64,000 bases of DNA from an uncultured Scytonema sp. Its GTDB lineage: Bacteria; Cyanobacteriota; Cyanobacteriia; Cyanobacteriales; Nostocaceae. Shown in pieces: positions 44,701-54,687 of the stretch; the first letter of the stretch is position 1, and every line of letters starts with the position of its first letter. Position numbers and translations under genes: made by a program. The DNA lies in NCBI GenBank assembly GCA_937873135.1, contig CALMVQ010000368.1, positions 1-64,000 on the forward strand, in the 5' to 3' direction. The notes below the pieces were generated by a model. That model did no database searches. It was not told the origin of the DNA and was given only the letters and a program-made list of their open reading frames with translations.

Positions 44701-45161
44701 TCGTTCGCTAAATCAAAGGGTTGCGCCTGCTCGTCAGTGACAAGGTTTCGTACCTCAGCCTCTTGCTCATCCTTTGGAAGCAGTTGTAGATCCACTATCG
44801 GTAGAGCAAAAGCCAAGCTTGGAGCTATGACCTGGAACGGTTGCCCATCTACCATAATAAAATTAGTACGCAAAATTTCGTGACGCTGCACAATTTCTTT
44901 GAGGCTCTGCACCAGCACAGTCACGTTGAGTGATCCCTGCAGATGGAAAGCGTAAGGTTCGTTGTATAAGGATTGACCGGGTTGCAACTGGTCGAGGAAC
45001 CACAGGCGCTCTTGGGCAAACGACAGGGGAGCAGGATTCTTTTGTGAGCGCCGAGGAATACCCTGATCTGTAAATTTACCTCGCATCCACTTTTCAAAAA
45101 GAGCCTGTTTTGTTGGTGATAAATTAGATTTTTGTCCGGACAGCGCATTTGGTTCAGACAT
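41745..45161 (-). CDS. NRPS module C-A(Thr)-T
   Basis: The protein has 1138 residues. The condensation domain (about 45-480) keeps the catalytic histidines in MHHIVCDQWSFGV (near 174; Gln in place of Gly). The A domain (about 500-1000) has YIIYTSGSTGQPKG, YKSGDLARY and NGKINR. Pocket residues D-F-W-N-I-G-M-V-H(-K), read from AFDFSVWE, LNQTPS, VIFGGEA and NMYGITETTVHV, match the threonine code. T domain: ELGGHSLLIV (near 1047). It accepts a ketide from the PKS module at 45238 and is co-translated with the KS-AT protein (4-base overlap). No epimerase or methyltransferase domain is inserted. Confidence 0.94.
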   Translation of the reverse strand: MSEPNALSGQKSNLSPTKQALFEKWMRGKFTDQGIPRRSQKNPAPLSFAQERLWFLDQLQPGQSLYNEPYAFHLQGSLNVTVLVQSLKEIVQRHEILRTNFIMVDGQPFQVIAPSLAFALPIVDLQLLPKDEQEAEVRNLVTDEQAQPFDLANDPLVRVTLLQLGEAQYVLLFTMHHIVCDQWSFGVIIQELVALYEAFSMGKISPLPELPIQYADFAIWQQQWLQREVREAQLSYWKQQLSSTPTILELPTDRPRPAVQTNRGATQSLILSKPLTEALQKLSQQEKVTLFMTLLAAFQTLLYRYTGQDDIVVGTTISGRNRSEVECLIGFFVNTLVMRTDLSGTPSFREILYRAREVALGAYANQDLPFEQLVEKLQPERNLSHTPLFQVMFQLQNTPTTTLDLPGLTLSPLEFDKETAKFDLTLSMVEKEQELLGILVYNTDLFDAATIHRMLGHFQTLLSSIVANPDQQISKLSIISEEERHQLLIEWNKTQVDYPQNQCIHQLFEAQVERSPDAIAVVYEDQQLTYCELNQRANQLAHHLRSLGVEPEVLVGICVERSVNMVIGLLGIFKAGGVYVSLDAVYPQERLAFILQDAQVPVLLTQQRLIENLPKHQTKIVCLDTNWESIAQENQENLISKCTNDNLAYIIYTSGSTGQPKGVLVTHANVVRLLAATESWYHFNQHDVLSLFHSIAFDFSVWELWAALLYGGKLVVVPYWLSRSPEDFYKLLLTQQVTVLNQTPSAFRQLVQAEESLGRANKLSLRLVIFGGEALELQILKPWFERHGDQFPQLVNMYGITETTVHVTYRPLTMADLEVAPGSVIGRPIPDLQIYLLDQYQQLVPIGVRGEMYVCGAGVARGYLNRPELTAQRFVPNFFSDKLNVRFYKSGDLARYLPNGDIEYLGRIDHQVKIRGFRIELGEIEAMLAQHPEVRETVVLAQDTQAGDKHLVVYVVPMNKHTPTTTELRNFLLKQLPEYMVPSVFVMLEALPLTSNGKINRQALPAPKNLRPELEIAYVMPQTELEQTIATIWQKALNVEKIGIHDNFFELGGHSLLIVKVHSQLREIFKSQISILEMFRYPNISSLAKYLSSLQKQTTSYSYKTDIQPETIEAGKAQQKKRLQKIKSITNSKEIKEL

Positions 45162-45237
45162 GTTGCTACTCTATTGCTGTTTTAATAACAAATCAAAATA
45201 GGTTTATATGCTGCTGAAAAACGGGTTTTAGTCAAAA

Positions 45238-48200
45238 TTAAACTCCTAAAAGACGTTGAGTTTCCTCTTCAGATAATTGTTCTATTTTCTCCATAACCAT
45301 TTGTTCAATAAGTTGAGCTAACTCGGCAATAGTAGAGTAATCAAAGAATATACTGCGTAGAGATAACTCTACTGGAAAAGATTTTCGCAACTGAGAAATA
45401 ACTTGGGTTGCAAGCAGTGAGTGCCCACCCAATTCAAAGAAGTTGTCATGAATGCCTATCCGCTCGATTCCAAGAAGCTGTTGCCAAATGTTGGCAATGG
45501 TTTGCTCAACATCAGTACGAGGAGCTACATAATCATTCCCCAAATTGGGGCGAGGATGGGTTGGTGTGCCGAGATTGGACAGCGCTAATTTATCTTCCGA
45601 AGAATTGTTTTGCTCAATATTTGGTAATGATTCCCGCTTTAACCATTGCTCAATCCTTACTTGCAAATCCCCTGTAGAGACAACGACTTGATTGAGTTGA
45701 CTTTTGGATAAAATGCGTTGAAAAACCTCTACACCTTCAGTAGGTATTATACCTAATCTAGCCAAAGTTGTTTTATAAGTTATATTTTGTTCTTCTTTTT
45801 GTTTAAGTTGCCACATGTCCCAGTTAATGCTTATCCAAGGAACAGGACTTGTTTGATTTTGTTTGTGGGCAAAAGCATCCATAAAGATATTCGCTGCTGA
45901 ATAAGCGACGTACCCTAATCCACCCAAAATCGATGATAAAGAGGATAGCAAAAGACAAAAATCAAGGTCTTTATCCAGCAAAACTTTTTCTAGTACATAT
46001 AGTCCATGCACTTTCGGTTGAAATTGGCACTGGCAATCAGTTTGAGAAGTTTCTTGAATAGCTCTTTGTGATTTTTCTCCAACAACTCCTGCGGCATGGA
46101 TGACGCCATGAATTTCACCAAAGTGTTCAGTGACTAATGCGATCGCTCTTCGCATCTGTTCTAGGTCAGCGACATCGGCACTCTCGACCAAAACCTCTGC
46201 ACCTAACTGCTCTAATGTCTGTACTTTTTTAATTTTATAGCTTACCTCATCCTGGTCATCATGAGTTACTAGCCATTTTTCCCACTCATCTCTCTGAGGA
46301 AGACCAGAACGTGATATCAAAACCAGTTTAGGCTGTACTGTCTGGGCTAGATACTCCGCCAGTATCAGACCAAGACTTCCCAAGCCACCAGTGATTAGGT
46401 AAACTCCTCCTTGCCGCAGCCGTGTTTTCCCTGAGCAGGGTTTCTCTAAACGGACTGCTTCATAAGTTTGAATCCAGCGATGATGACCTCGGTAGGCAAT
46501 TACTAAGTCAGTTGATTGTATTGTAAATTCTGCTATAAGTTGCTCTATCAGTTTCTCCTGTTGCCAGGTTCCAGATTTAGGAATAACAATATCAATGTTG
46601 CGGCAAGCAATATTCGGATATTCTTGCCTAATCACTTTACATGCTCCTAATACAGTTGCCTTCTCTGGGCATAAGTTCTCGTCACCAGTCACATCATGTA
46701 CGTTGTTTGTTACAACTAGGATTTGAAGAGGATTAGTGATACTTTGTTGTCCAAGTGCTTGAGCTAGGAAAAGCAAACTGTAAAAGCCAAAATACTGATT
46801 CGTTTCAAAAGACTCGATTTCTGAGGAGATCTCATTGTTTCCTTTGATGCCCCATAAGTGAGCAATTATTTGTGGGGTTAAATCCCGATCACTCAGGGCT
46901 TGGAGCAAAGCGTCATAGTCATCCTTTTGTTGAGGGTTGACACAATATGCACGATCGCTTAGTTTAGTAAACTTATCTCCCATTATCACAGTAATGACGT
47001 CTTGACCTTGTTGTTGCAGGAATTTCACTATAAGTGAGCCCACATCATACTTATCAACAAAGACTAACCAACATGACTTCTGCTTTACCAGTTCTGTATT
47101 TTCAACAGGTTCAAGCGGTTGAGACTCTTTCCAAACTGGGATGTAGAACCAATCGGCAAGATCGATCTGTTTGTGTAACGATTCTTGGTACGTAGTCACA
47201 GAGACAGTTGAAGATTGTGGCTCAATCCAGTATCTTTGTCGGTCAAATGGATATGTTGGCAAGGCAATCCGATAACGCCATTCATTGGCGTAAAAGCCGG
47301 ACCAATCTATCTTCGTTCCCGTAAGCCAGAGCTGCGAGAGTGTATTGAGCAAAAAAGCGACATCCGACTGTTGCTGTTTTGGATGGCGTAACGAAGAAAG
47401 TACAATCTGTTGCTCGTCTTTTTCTGGATGCTGTCTAACCAAGGTACTTAATGTCCGTCCCGGACCAACTTCTAGGAGAATTTGCTCTGGCTTTTGCAGT
47501 AAGTGAGCAATACCCTCAGCAAAGCGCACCGTCTGCCGTAAATGCTTTGCCCAGTAGCTGGGATCGGTTGCCTCAGTTTTGGAGATCCATGTCCCAGTTA
47601 CATTGGACACAAAAGGAATTTTCGGAGCCTTCAGGTTAATTTTTTTAACTTGTGCCATGAACGGCTCGATGATTGGGTGCATCATCTGGGAGTGAAAGGC
47701 ATGAGAAGTGTGCAGTTGGCGACAGTCTATGCCTTGCTTAGTGAGTTGGTTTTGTAACTCACCAATCGTTGAGGTTGACCCCGAAACCACGCACAGGGAT
47801 GGTCCATTGATTGCGGCTAAGGAGAAATTTTTGCCCAGCAGGGATTGTACCTCTTTTTCTGATAGAGGTACAGCTAGCATATTACCAGCAGGCATTTGCT
47901 GCATTAATTGTCCACGGGTAGTCACTAGTACCAATGCATCTTCAAGAGAGAACACTTCAGCCAAGCAAGCTGCTACATATTCCCCAATGCTGTGACCAAT
48001 CATCGCCTCGGGCAGGATTCCCCACGCCATCCACAATTGCGCCAGAGCATACTCAAGCACAAACAGTGCTGGTTGGACAATTGCAGTCTGCGTGAGCTGG
48101 TGTGCCGCTGCTTGCTCCTTTTCTGCGGGTGGATACACCACAGAGCGCAAATCAATTTCTAAGTGAGGTTTTAGAAGTTCACAGCATTTATCAATCTGTT

Positions 48201-49881
48201 CTCGGAAAATAGGCTCACTCTGGTAAAGTTCTCGACCCATCTCTATATACTGAGATCCCTGTCCGGGAAACATGAACACAACAGGGCGATTACAGGGCTT
48301 TCGGTAGTGGGTGAAAACTTGTTGAGGATCTTGAGTTGATAGTACCTTGACTGCATCTTTAAGATCTTGGCACACCAACATTCGCCGATGGTCAAAATTT
48401 CGACGACCCACGCTTAGAGTGTAAGCTACATCAGCGAGATTCAAATCAGGATGCTGCTTTAAATAGGTAGCTAAATTAGCTGTGGCGGTTAAGAGCGCTG
48501 TACTGGTTTTGGCAGACAGCAACAATAACTGCCAGGGACGAGTGAAACCAGATGGTTTAATAACTGGGGCTTCTTCAAGAATCACATGAGCATTAGTCCC
48601 ACCAATGCCAAAAGAACTGACTCCCGCACGGCGAGGAGTACCGTTTGTTTTCCAATCAGACAATGTGGTATTGACGTAAAAAGGACTGTTGGCAAAATCA
48701 ATTTCGGCATTGGGTTGCTCAAAATGCAAGCTTGGTGGTATTTGCTTGTGTTTGAGTGCAAGGACAGTTTTAATGAGACTTGTAACACCAGCTGCCCTAT
48801 CTAAATGTCCGATATTAGTTTTTACCGAACCAATGGCGCAGAAGCGCTTTTTATTTGTTCCTGCACTAAATACTTTTTTCAGCGCCCTAACTTCAATAGG
48901 ATCGCCCAGAACTGTACCTGTTCCGTGGCATTCTACATAGGTAATTGTCTCAGGAGCAAACTCAGCGATCGCCTGAGCTTGGGCAATCACCTCGGCTTGT
49001 CCATCGACACTGGGTGCTGTGTAACCCACTTTCAAAGAACCATCGTTATTGATGGCTGAACCCTTGATAACTGCATAGATGTAGTTGCCATCTGCTAGTG
49101 CTTCTTCTAACCTCTTGAGTACAACAATGCCCATACCGTTACCGAAAACGGTACCTTGTGCCTTAGCATCAAAAGTGCGACAGTGACCATCGGGAGAAGC
49201 CATTCCGTCTTCTTGATGTAAATAACCTTGATTTTGCGGAACTTGTACTGTAATGCCACCTGCTAGTGCTATGTCACATTGGTAACTCAATAATCCTTGG
49301 CAAGCTAGATGAACTGCTACCAATGACGTGGAACAAGCAGTACTGACGTTAAAGCTCGGTCCCTTCAGGTTCAATTTATAAGAAACTCGTGTAGGTATAT
49401 GATCTTTATCATTACCACTAACAATGATTGTCCCACTTAGTGATTTGAGAAGGTCATGATTTGAGATTAGGTTGTTCAGTAAGTAGGTACTTAGGTTGCT
49501 CCCTGCGTAAACTCCGATAAACTCTTCATATGTTTCCGGATCATAACCAGCATTTTCAAGAGCTTCCCAGGCACACTCCAAAAAAAGACGGTGTTGTGGA
49601 TCCATAACTTCAGCTTCCCTAGGCGTGAAGCCGAAGAATGGAGCGTCAAACATTTCTATGTCTAACAGCCCAGCTCCGGCTTTTACATAGTGAGGATTCT
49701 GCAGCAAAGTCGGATCTACACCTTCTGACAGTAATTCCTCATCAGTAAAGAATGAAATTGATTCCCGTCCTTCGCACAAATTAACCCAAAACTCATCAGT
49801 ACTTTTGGCTCCAGGAAAACGACCAGCCATCCCGATAATAGCTATTCCTTTTGAGGAATCGTGAGATTCTCGATTATCCAT
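45238..49881 (-). CDS. PKS module KS-AT-KR-ACP, copy 2
   Basis: The 1547-residue protein has KS (STACSTSLVAVH, Cys near 179; ECHGTGTVLGDP; KTNIGHLDRAAG), a malonyl-type AT (GHSIGEYVAACLAE near 626; HAFH), KR (TGGLGSLG near 1155; LISRSGLP; SSLSSILGG and VAYSAAN, all expected catalytic residues) and ACP (ELGGHSLLATQV near 1479). It extends the chain by two carbons and reduces it to a hydroxyl. The frame opens 49 codons upstream at 50028, but that part is out-of-phase overlap with the preceding gene. ATG at 49881 gives the normal KS start (MDNRESHDSSKGIAIIGM) and an 8-base overlap with the upstream stop, so the two are translationally coupled. Confidence 0.94.
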   Translation of the reverse strand: MDNRESHDSSKGIAIIGMAGRFPGAKSTDEFWVNLCEGRESISFFTDEELLSEGVDPTLLQNPHYVKAGAGLLDIEMFDAPFFGFTPREAEVMDPQHRLFLECAWEALENAGYDPETYEEFIGVYAGSNLSTYLLNNLISNHDLLKSLSGTIIVSGNDKDHIPTRVSYKLNLKGPSFNVSTACSTSLVAVHLACQGLLSYQCDIALAGGITVQVPQNQGYLHQEDGMASPDGHCRTFDAKAQGTVFGNGMGIVVLKRLEEALADGNYIYAVIKGSAINNDGSLKVGYTAPSVDGQAEVIAQAQAIAEFAPETITYVECHGTGTVLGDPIEVRALKKVFSAGTNKKRFCAIGSVKTNIGHLDRAAGVTSLIKTVLALKHKQIPPSLHFEQPNAEIDFANSPFYVNTTLSDWKTNGTPRRAGVSSFGIGGTNAHVILEEAPVIKPSGFTRPWQLLLLSAKTSTALLTATANLATYLKQHPDLNLADVAYTLSVGRRNFDHRRMLVCQDLKDAVKVLSTQDPQQVFTHYRKPCNRPVVFMFPGQGSQYIEMGRELYQSEPIFREQIDKCCELLKPHLEIDLRSVVYPPAEKEQAAAHQLTQTAIVQPALFVLEYALAQLWMAWGILPEAMIGHSIGEYVAACLAEVFSLEDALVLVTTRGQLMQQMPAGNMLAVPLSEKEVQSLLGKNFSLAAINGPSLCVVSGSTSTIGELQNQLTKQGIDCRQLHTSHAFHSQMMHPIIEPFMAQVKKINLKAPKIPFVSNVTGTWISKTEATDPSYWAKHLRQTVRFAEGIAHLLQKPEQILLEVGPGRTLSTLVRQHPEKDEQQIVLSSLRHPKQQQSDVAFLLNTLSQLWLTGTKIDWSGFYANEWRYRIALPTYPFDRQRYWIEPQSSTVSVTTYQESLHKQIDLADWFYIPVWKESQPLEPVENTELVKQKSCWLVFVDKYDVGSLIVKFLQQQGQDVITVIMGDKFTKLSDRAYCVNPQQKDDYDALLQALSDRDLTPQIIAHLWGIKGNNEISSEIESFETNQYFGFYSLLFLAQALGQQSITNPLQILVVTNNVHDVTGDENLCPEKATVLGACKVIRQEYPNIACRNIDIVIPKSGTWQQEKLIEQLIAEFTIQSTDLVIAYRGHHRWIQTYEAVRLEKPCSGKTRLRQGGVYLITGGLGSLGLILAEYLAQTVQPKLVLISRSGLPQRDEWEKWLVTHDDQDEVSYKIKKVQTLEQLGAEVLVESADVADLEQMRRAIALVTEHFGEIHGVIHAAGVVGEKSQRAIQETSQTDCQCQFQPKVHGLYVLEKVLLDKDLDFCLLLSSLSSILGGLGYVAYSAANIFMDAFAHKQNQTSPVPWISINWDMWQLKQKEEQNITYKTTLARLGIIPTEGVEVFQRILSKSQLNQVVVSTGDLQVRIEQWLKRESLPNIEQNNSSEDKLALSNLGTPTHPRPNLGNDYVAPRTDVEQTIANIWQQLLGIERIGIHDNFFELGGHSLLATQVISQLRKSFPVELSLRSIFFDYSTIAELAQLIEQMVMEKIEQLSEEETQRLLGV

Positions 49882-52800
49882 TTGTCTTCTTATTTTGCTT
49901 GATTCGTTTTCGCTTGATAAGTTGCTTGTTTTCTTCCATAGCTTCTTTTTGCTTCTTAGCGCGGTCAGAGGCTTGCTGATAGACAGGATGTTCATCCTCT
50001 TTGCGGGTGATATATTCTGCCAAAGCACTTATGGTCGGATATTCAAATGAGTCGGATATTGATATATCTTTGTTAAGCTTTTCTCGCAGGAAACCGCGAA
50101 CTTGAACTATGAGAAGTGAATCGCCACCAAGCTCAAAGAAGTTGTCGTGAATTCCTATCGCCTCAATCCCAAGAAGTGCTTGCCAAATATCAGCAAGCAT
50201 CTGCTCAGTTGCATTCTTGGGAGGTACATAAGGATTAATTAATGATGGTCGTTGCTGTGTTGGTTTGGATAAGGTCTGCCTGTCCAACACTGTCGGATAA
50301 GATTTAGCTTGAAAATCATTATCCAGTTTAACTGGTATTAAAAAGTCACGACTCTGGAGTTTATAAGTAGACACAATAACCTGGGATAGGGTACTCCCTA
50401 GAATTCGTCTAAAGACTTTTATTCCTTCTAAAGGTAACAACTCTTGTTTTAATTGATATGTTTGGGAAATATCCGAAGTTTGAACTCTTTGCTGAGCCGC
50501 CTCTGCTGCCATCCCCACGTCCTGCCAAGCACACCAGTCAATAGATACGGTAAATGTACCATCTTGGTAAGTTTTATGGTGAGCGAAGGCGTCAAGAAAG
50601 GCATTTGCACCAACATAATCGACCTGCCCAAATCCTCCGAGGATTCCAGTACGCGCTGAACAAAGGACAAAGAAATCTAGCTGAATATCCTTGAGGATAC
50701 TATCAAGAACCAAGGTGCCTTTTACTTTAGGTGCTAGAATACTTTGTGCCATTTCCGGTGTTTTTCGCTGAATCACGCCACCACCGGGAACCCCTGCTGC
50801 ATGAATGACACCATTGAGTTGACCAAATTGTCCTTGTGCTTGAGCGATCGCTTGTTGCATTTGTTCAGAGTTGGTCACATCAGCGCTGATCACCAAAACT
50901 TCTGCACCCAGTTCTTGAAGTTCGAGTACTTTCTGAATCTTCCGACTGATAATATCTTGCTCATCATGAGTGGTCAACCATTCTTCCCATTCATCTCTAG
51001 CAGGAAAAGCTGAGCGTCCAGTCAGAATTAACTTAGCTCGCACTGTTAGAGCTAGATATTCAGCTAGCACAAGTCCAATACCTCCGAGTCCACCTGTAAT
51101 TAGATAAACTCCCCTTTCCCTTAATCTTGGTGTTTCTTCCTTTGCTTCATCCAATCGAATCGGCTCAAAATTTTGCACCCAACGATGAAAACTACGGTAA
51201 GCAATAACTCGGTCAGAAGTATGAACCTGCAGCTCAACAAGCAGTTGATCTATGAGTTTTTGCTTGCGCCAGTTTGCTTCTTTGGAAATAACAACATCAA
51301 TGCTACGACAGGTAATGTTTGGGTATTCTTGAGAAATGACCCTAATAGATCCAAGTAAAGTAGCTTTTTCTGGACACAGTAACTCTTCGCCTGCCACTTC
51401 CTGCATATTATTGGAAATGACCGCGATTTGAAGCTCATCAGTAAAATTCTGTTTTCCGAGTGCCTGTGCTAGAAACAGCAAACTATAGAATCCTGTTTCT
51501 TGAGATTTGTCAACGGTTTCCAGTTTTAACTTTATGCCATCAACAGGTGTGACACTCCATAAATGAACAATTGTTTTTGGGAATTTGTTTTGTGCTAAAA
51601 GTTCATTAAGTAAAGTTTCATAGTCATGACTTTGTTGAGGATTCAGAGTATATAAGCGATCTCTTAGTTTAGTAAACTCAGACCCGATCCTGACAGTGAT
51701 CGTATGTTTATCCTCAAGTTCGAGTCGTGTCACCAATTCTTCACCCAAGCCACACTCATCAACAAATATAAGAGTGCAGGACAAAGCTGAATTCTCACTA
51801 GTTTGATTAATGGATAGTGGGGAGCGTTTCCAAGATGGAATGTAGAACCAGTTTGCCATATCTGGATCTTTACGTAGAGAGCTTGCAAAATGAGTCTCTA
51901 CATCCGTCGTAATAGCGTTTGTTTGTTTCTTGAGTTCAATCCAGCAACGTTGACGCTCGAAGGGATACGTTGGCAAAGGCAGGCGATGACGCTGCTCATG
52001 AGTATATAATCTCAACCAATCCACCTCTACCCCAGTAAGCCATAGCTGACCTAATATGTTTAACAAAAACGCTACATCCGAGCCGGATTCTTGTGGATGG
52101 CGTAACGAAGTTAATATAACTTGCTCAGCTACTTTATTTGGATGTCGTCTAGCTAATGTACTTAACGTCCGCCCAGGCCCAACTTCTAATAGAATCTGCC
52201 TCGGCTGTTGCATTAACTCAGCAATTCCTTCAGCAAAGCGCACTGTTTGCCGTAAATGCCTTGCCCAATAGCTTGAGTCGGTTGCCTCAACTGTAGTAAT
52301 CCAAGTACCAGTCACGTTGGACACAAAAGGAATTTGCGGAGCCTTTAAGTTGATTTTTCTTACCTGTGTTATGAACGGCTCAATGATGGGCTCCATCATT
52401 TGAGAATGAAAGGCACCTGATGTATGTAGACGACGACAATCAACCCCCTCTTCAGTCAACCTGTTGTGCAACTCATCAATTGCCGACCTTGGTCCGGAAA
52501 CCACGCACACAGATGGTCCGTTGATTGCAGCTAGGGCAAGTTCTTCACCAAGCATTGATTGCACTTCTTTCTCACTTAGGGGTACAGCTAGCATGTCACC
52601 AGCAGGCATTTGCTGCATCAGTTGTCCACGGGCAACTACCAGCACCAAAGCATGTTCCAGAGAAAAAACGCCAGCCAAGCAAGCTGCAACATATTCCCCA
52701 ATGCTATGACCAATCATTGCAGAGGGACGCACTCCCCAAGCCATCCATAACTTTGCCAAAGCGTATTCAACAACAAATAGTGCTGGCTGAGTAATATGAG

Positions 52801-54601
52801 TTTGTGTCAGCAGTTGTGCTGCTAATGTTGCCGATTCTTCGCTTGGATACAAAATAGTGCGTAAGTCAAACCCTAACATGGGTATAAGTATTTCACAGCA
52901 ATAATCAACTTGTTTCCGAAAAATTGGCTCAGTATGGTACAATTCTTGACCCATCTCTACATACTGAGACCCCTGACCTGGAAACATAAATACAACTTCT
53001 TGCTCACAAGGTTCGGTGAAATGGGTGAAAACTCGTTGTGGGTCTTTTGTTTCTAAAATTTTGACTGTATCGTCAATATCTTGACAAACCAACATTCGAC
53101 GATGGTCAAAAGCTCGACGACCCACACCAAGAGTGTAAGCGACATCTGCCAAGTTGATTTCAGAATGCTGCTGTAAGTGCTTGACTAGATTTGCAGTAGC
53201 AGTCTCTAGTGCTGAACTAGTTTTTGCGGAGAGTACCAACAATTTATATGTCCGCCCAGAACTAGATGCTTCAATGTCTGGAGTTTCCTCAAGAATCACA
53301 TGGGCATTAGTACCACCAATGCCAAAGGAACTAACTCCTGCACGTCTAGGGTATCCGTTTGACTTCCAATCTGAAAGTTTATTATTAACATAAAAGGGGC
53401 TGTTAGCAAAATCAATCTGGGAATTCGGCTCTTGAAAGTGTAAGCTGGGTGGTATCTGTTTGTGTTTGAGCGCGAGAATGGTTTTGATTAAACCAGCAGC
53501 ACCAGCCGCAGTATCTAGGTGTCCGATGTTGGTTTTTACTGAACCAATGGCGCAGAAATCCTTCTTTTTAGTTTTGGCGCGAAAAGATTTGGTGAGTGCG
53601 GCAATTTCAATAGGATCTCCTAAAACTGTTCCAGTGCCATGAGTCTCTACATAGCTGATTGTCTCAGGTTCAACCCTAGCGATCGCAAGAGCCTCAGCAA
53701 TTACCTTTGCTTGACCATCGATACTCGGAGCGGTATAACCAACTTTTGAAGAACCATCATTATTAATAGCTGAACCTTTAATAACAGCATGAATATTATC
53801 TCTATCCGCTAGAGCATCTGCTAATCGCTTTAAAGTGACTATGCCCACACCATCACCGCTCACAGTTCCTTTTGCCTGAGCATCAAAGGCGCGACAGTGC
53901 CCGTCGGGAGACAAAATTCCCCCCTCTTGATAAAAATAGCCAGCTTTTTGTAATGCTGTTATAGAAACTCCACCAGCCAAAACCATATCACATTCACGAT
54001 CTATTAGGCTTTGGCAGGCTAAGTGAACAGCAACTAATGAGCTAGAACATCCAGTTTGGATAGTGATAGCTGACCCCTTAAGATCTAGCTTATAAGCGAC
54101 TCGTGTAGTCAGGTTATCTGTACGATTGTTATGCCTAATTTGGTCAAGACCGACTAATTTTACCAGTTCGGTATTGGAAAAAAGATTGAATAAAAAGTAG
54201 CTGCTAATGCTAGCACTACCGTAAACACTAATTCGACCTTCATAGGTTTTAGAATCATAGCCAGCATTTTCAAGAGCCTCCCAGGCAGTTTCCAAAAAGA
54301 GGCGGTGCTGTGGATCCATAATTTCTGCTGTTCTGGGAGAGTAATCAAAAAATGAAGCGTCAAATAGTTCTATATCTTCCAGTACAGCATTTGCTTTAAC
54401 ATAATTGGGGTCACTCAGTAAAGATGGATCTACCCCGACAGACTCCAGTTCTTGTTTTGAAAAAAACGAAATTGATTCGCTCCCTGAGCGCAAGTTCTGC
54501 CAAAAAGCATCAAGATTTCTGGCTCTAGGAAACCGTCCAGACATACCGATAACCGCTATATCTAAATCGCCTATTTGATTTTGTGTTTCTAGGCTATTCA
54601 T
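49874..54601 (-). CDS. PKS module KS-AT-KR-ACP, copy 1
   Basis: The 1575-residue protein has KS (QTGCSSSLVAVH, Cys near 182; ETHGTGTVLGDP; KTNIGHLDTAAG) and AT (GHSIGEYVAACLAG near 628). The AT specificity motif is GAFH instead of the HAFH seen in all sibling ATs. KR: TGGLGGIG (near 1162) and LTGRSAFP are good, but the catalytic segment reads LCSARTGILGG, which aligns Ala with the catalytic Ser, 13 residues before the active Tyr (VDYVGAN). ACP: ELGGDSLLIV (near 1489), then a lysine-rich tail. It extends the first Asp residue by two carbons; whether the ketone is reduced is uncertain. AAGGA precedes the ATG. Confidence 0.93.
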   Translation of the reverse strand: MNSLETQNQIGDLDIAVIGMSGRFPRARNLDAFWQNLRSGSESISFFSKQELESVGVDPSLLSDPNYVKANAVLEDIELFDASFFDYSPRTAEIMDPQHRLFLETAWEALENAGYDSKTYEGRISVYGSASISSYFLFNLFSNTELVKLVGLDQIRHNNRTDNLTTRVAYKLDLKGSAITIQTGCSSSLVAVHLACQSLIDRECDMVLAGGVSITALQKAGYFYQEGGILSPDGHCRAFDAQAKGTVSGDGVGIVTLKRLADALADRDNIHAVIKGSAINNDGSSKVGYTAPSIDGQAKVIAEALAIARVEPETISYVETHGTGTVLGDPIEIAALTKSFRAKTKKKDFCAIGSVKTNIGHLDTAAGAAGLIKTILALKHKQIPPSLHFQEPNSQIDFANSPFYVNNKLSDWKSNGYPRRAGVSSFGIGGTNAHVILEETPDIEASSSGRTYKLLVLSAKTSSALETATANLVKHLQQHSEINLADVAYTLGVGRRAFDHRRMLVCQDIDDTVKILETKDPQRVFTHFTEPCEQEVVFMFPGQGSQYVEMGQELYHTEPIFRKQVDYCCEILIPMLGFDLRTILYPSEESATLAAQLLTQTHITQPALFVVEYALAKLWMAWGVRPSAMIGHSIGEYVAACLAGVFSLEHALVLVVARGQLMQQMPAGDMLAVPLSEKEVQSMLGEELALAAINGPSVCVVSGPRSAIDELHNRLTEEGVDCRRLHTSGAFHSQMMEPIIEPFITQVRKINLKAPQIPFVSNVTGTWITTVEATDSSYWARHLRQTVRFAEGIAELMQQPRQILLEVGPGRTLSTLARRHPNKVAEQVILTSLRHPQESGSDVAFLLNILGQLWLTGVEVDWLRLYTHEQRHRLPLPTYPFERQRCWIELKKQTNAITTDVETHFASSLRKDPDMANWFYIPSWKRSPLSINQTSENSALSCTLIFVDECGLGEELVTRLELEDKHTITVRIGSEFTKLRDRLYTLNPQQSHDYETLLNELLAQNKFPKTIVHLWSVTPVDGIKLKLETVDKSQETGFYSLLFLAQALGKQNFTDELQIAVISNNMQEVAGEELLCPEKATLLGSIRVISQEYPNITCRSIDVVISKEANWRKQKLIDQLLVELQVHTSDRVIAYRSFHRWVQNFEPIRLDEAKEETPRLRERGVYLITGGLGGIGLVLAEYLALTVRAKLILTGRSAFPARDEWEEWLTTHDEQDIISRKIQKVLELQELGAEVLVISADVTNSEQMQQAIAQAQGQFGQLNGVIHAAGVPGGGVIQRKTPEMAQSILAPKVKGTLVLDSILKDIQLDFFVLCSARTGILGGFGQVDYVGANAFLDAFAHHKTYQDGTFTVSIDWCAWQDVGMAAEAAQQRVQTSDISQTYQLKQELLPLEGIKVFRRILGSTLSQVIVSTYKLQSRDFLIPVKLDNDFQAKSYPTVLDRQTLSKPTQQRPSLINPYVPPKNATEQMLADIWQALLGIEAIGIHDNFFELGGDSLLIVQVRGFLREKLNKDISISDSFEYPTISALAEYITRKEDEHPVYQQASDRAKKQKEAMEENKQLIKRKRIKQNKKTNG

Positions 54602-54687
54602 TACAATTTCCTTCTAGATGACTTGATGATTTGCACTGATGGTTATTTAGGTATTCATCCTAAATTATATTTTTAAATTAGATAATT

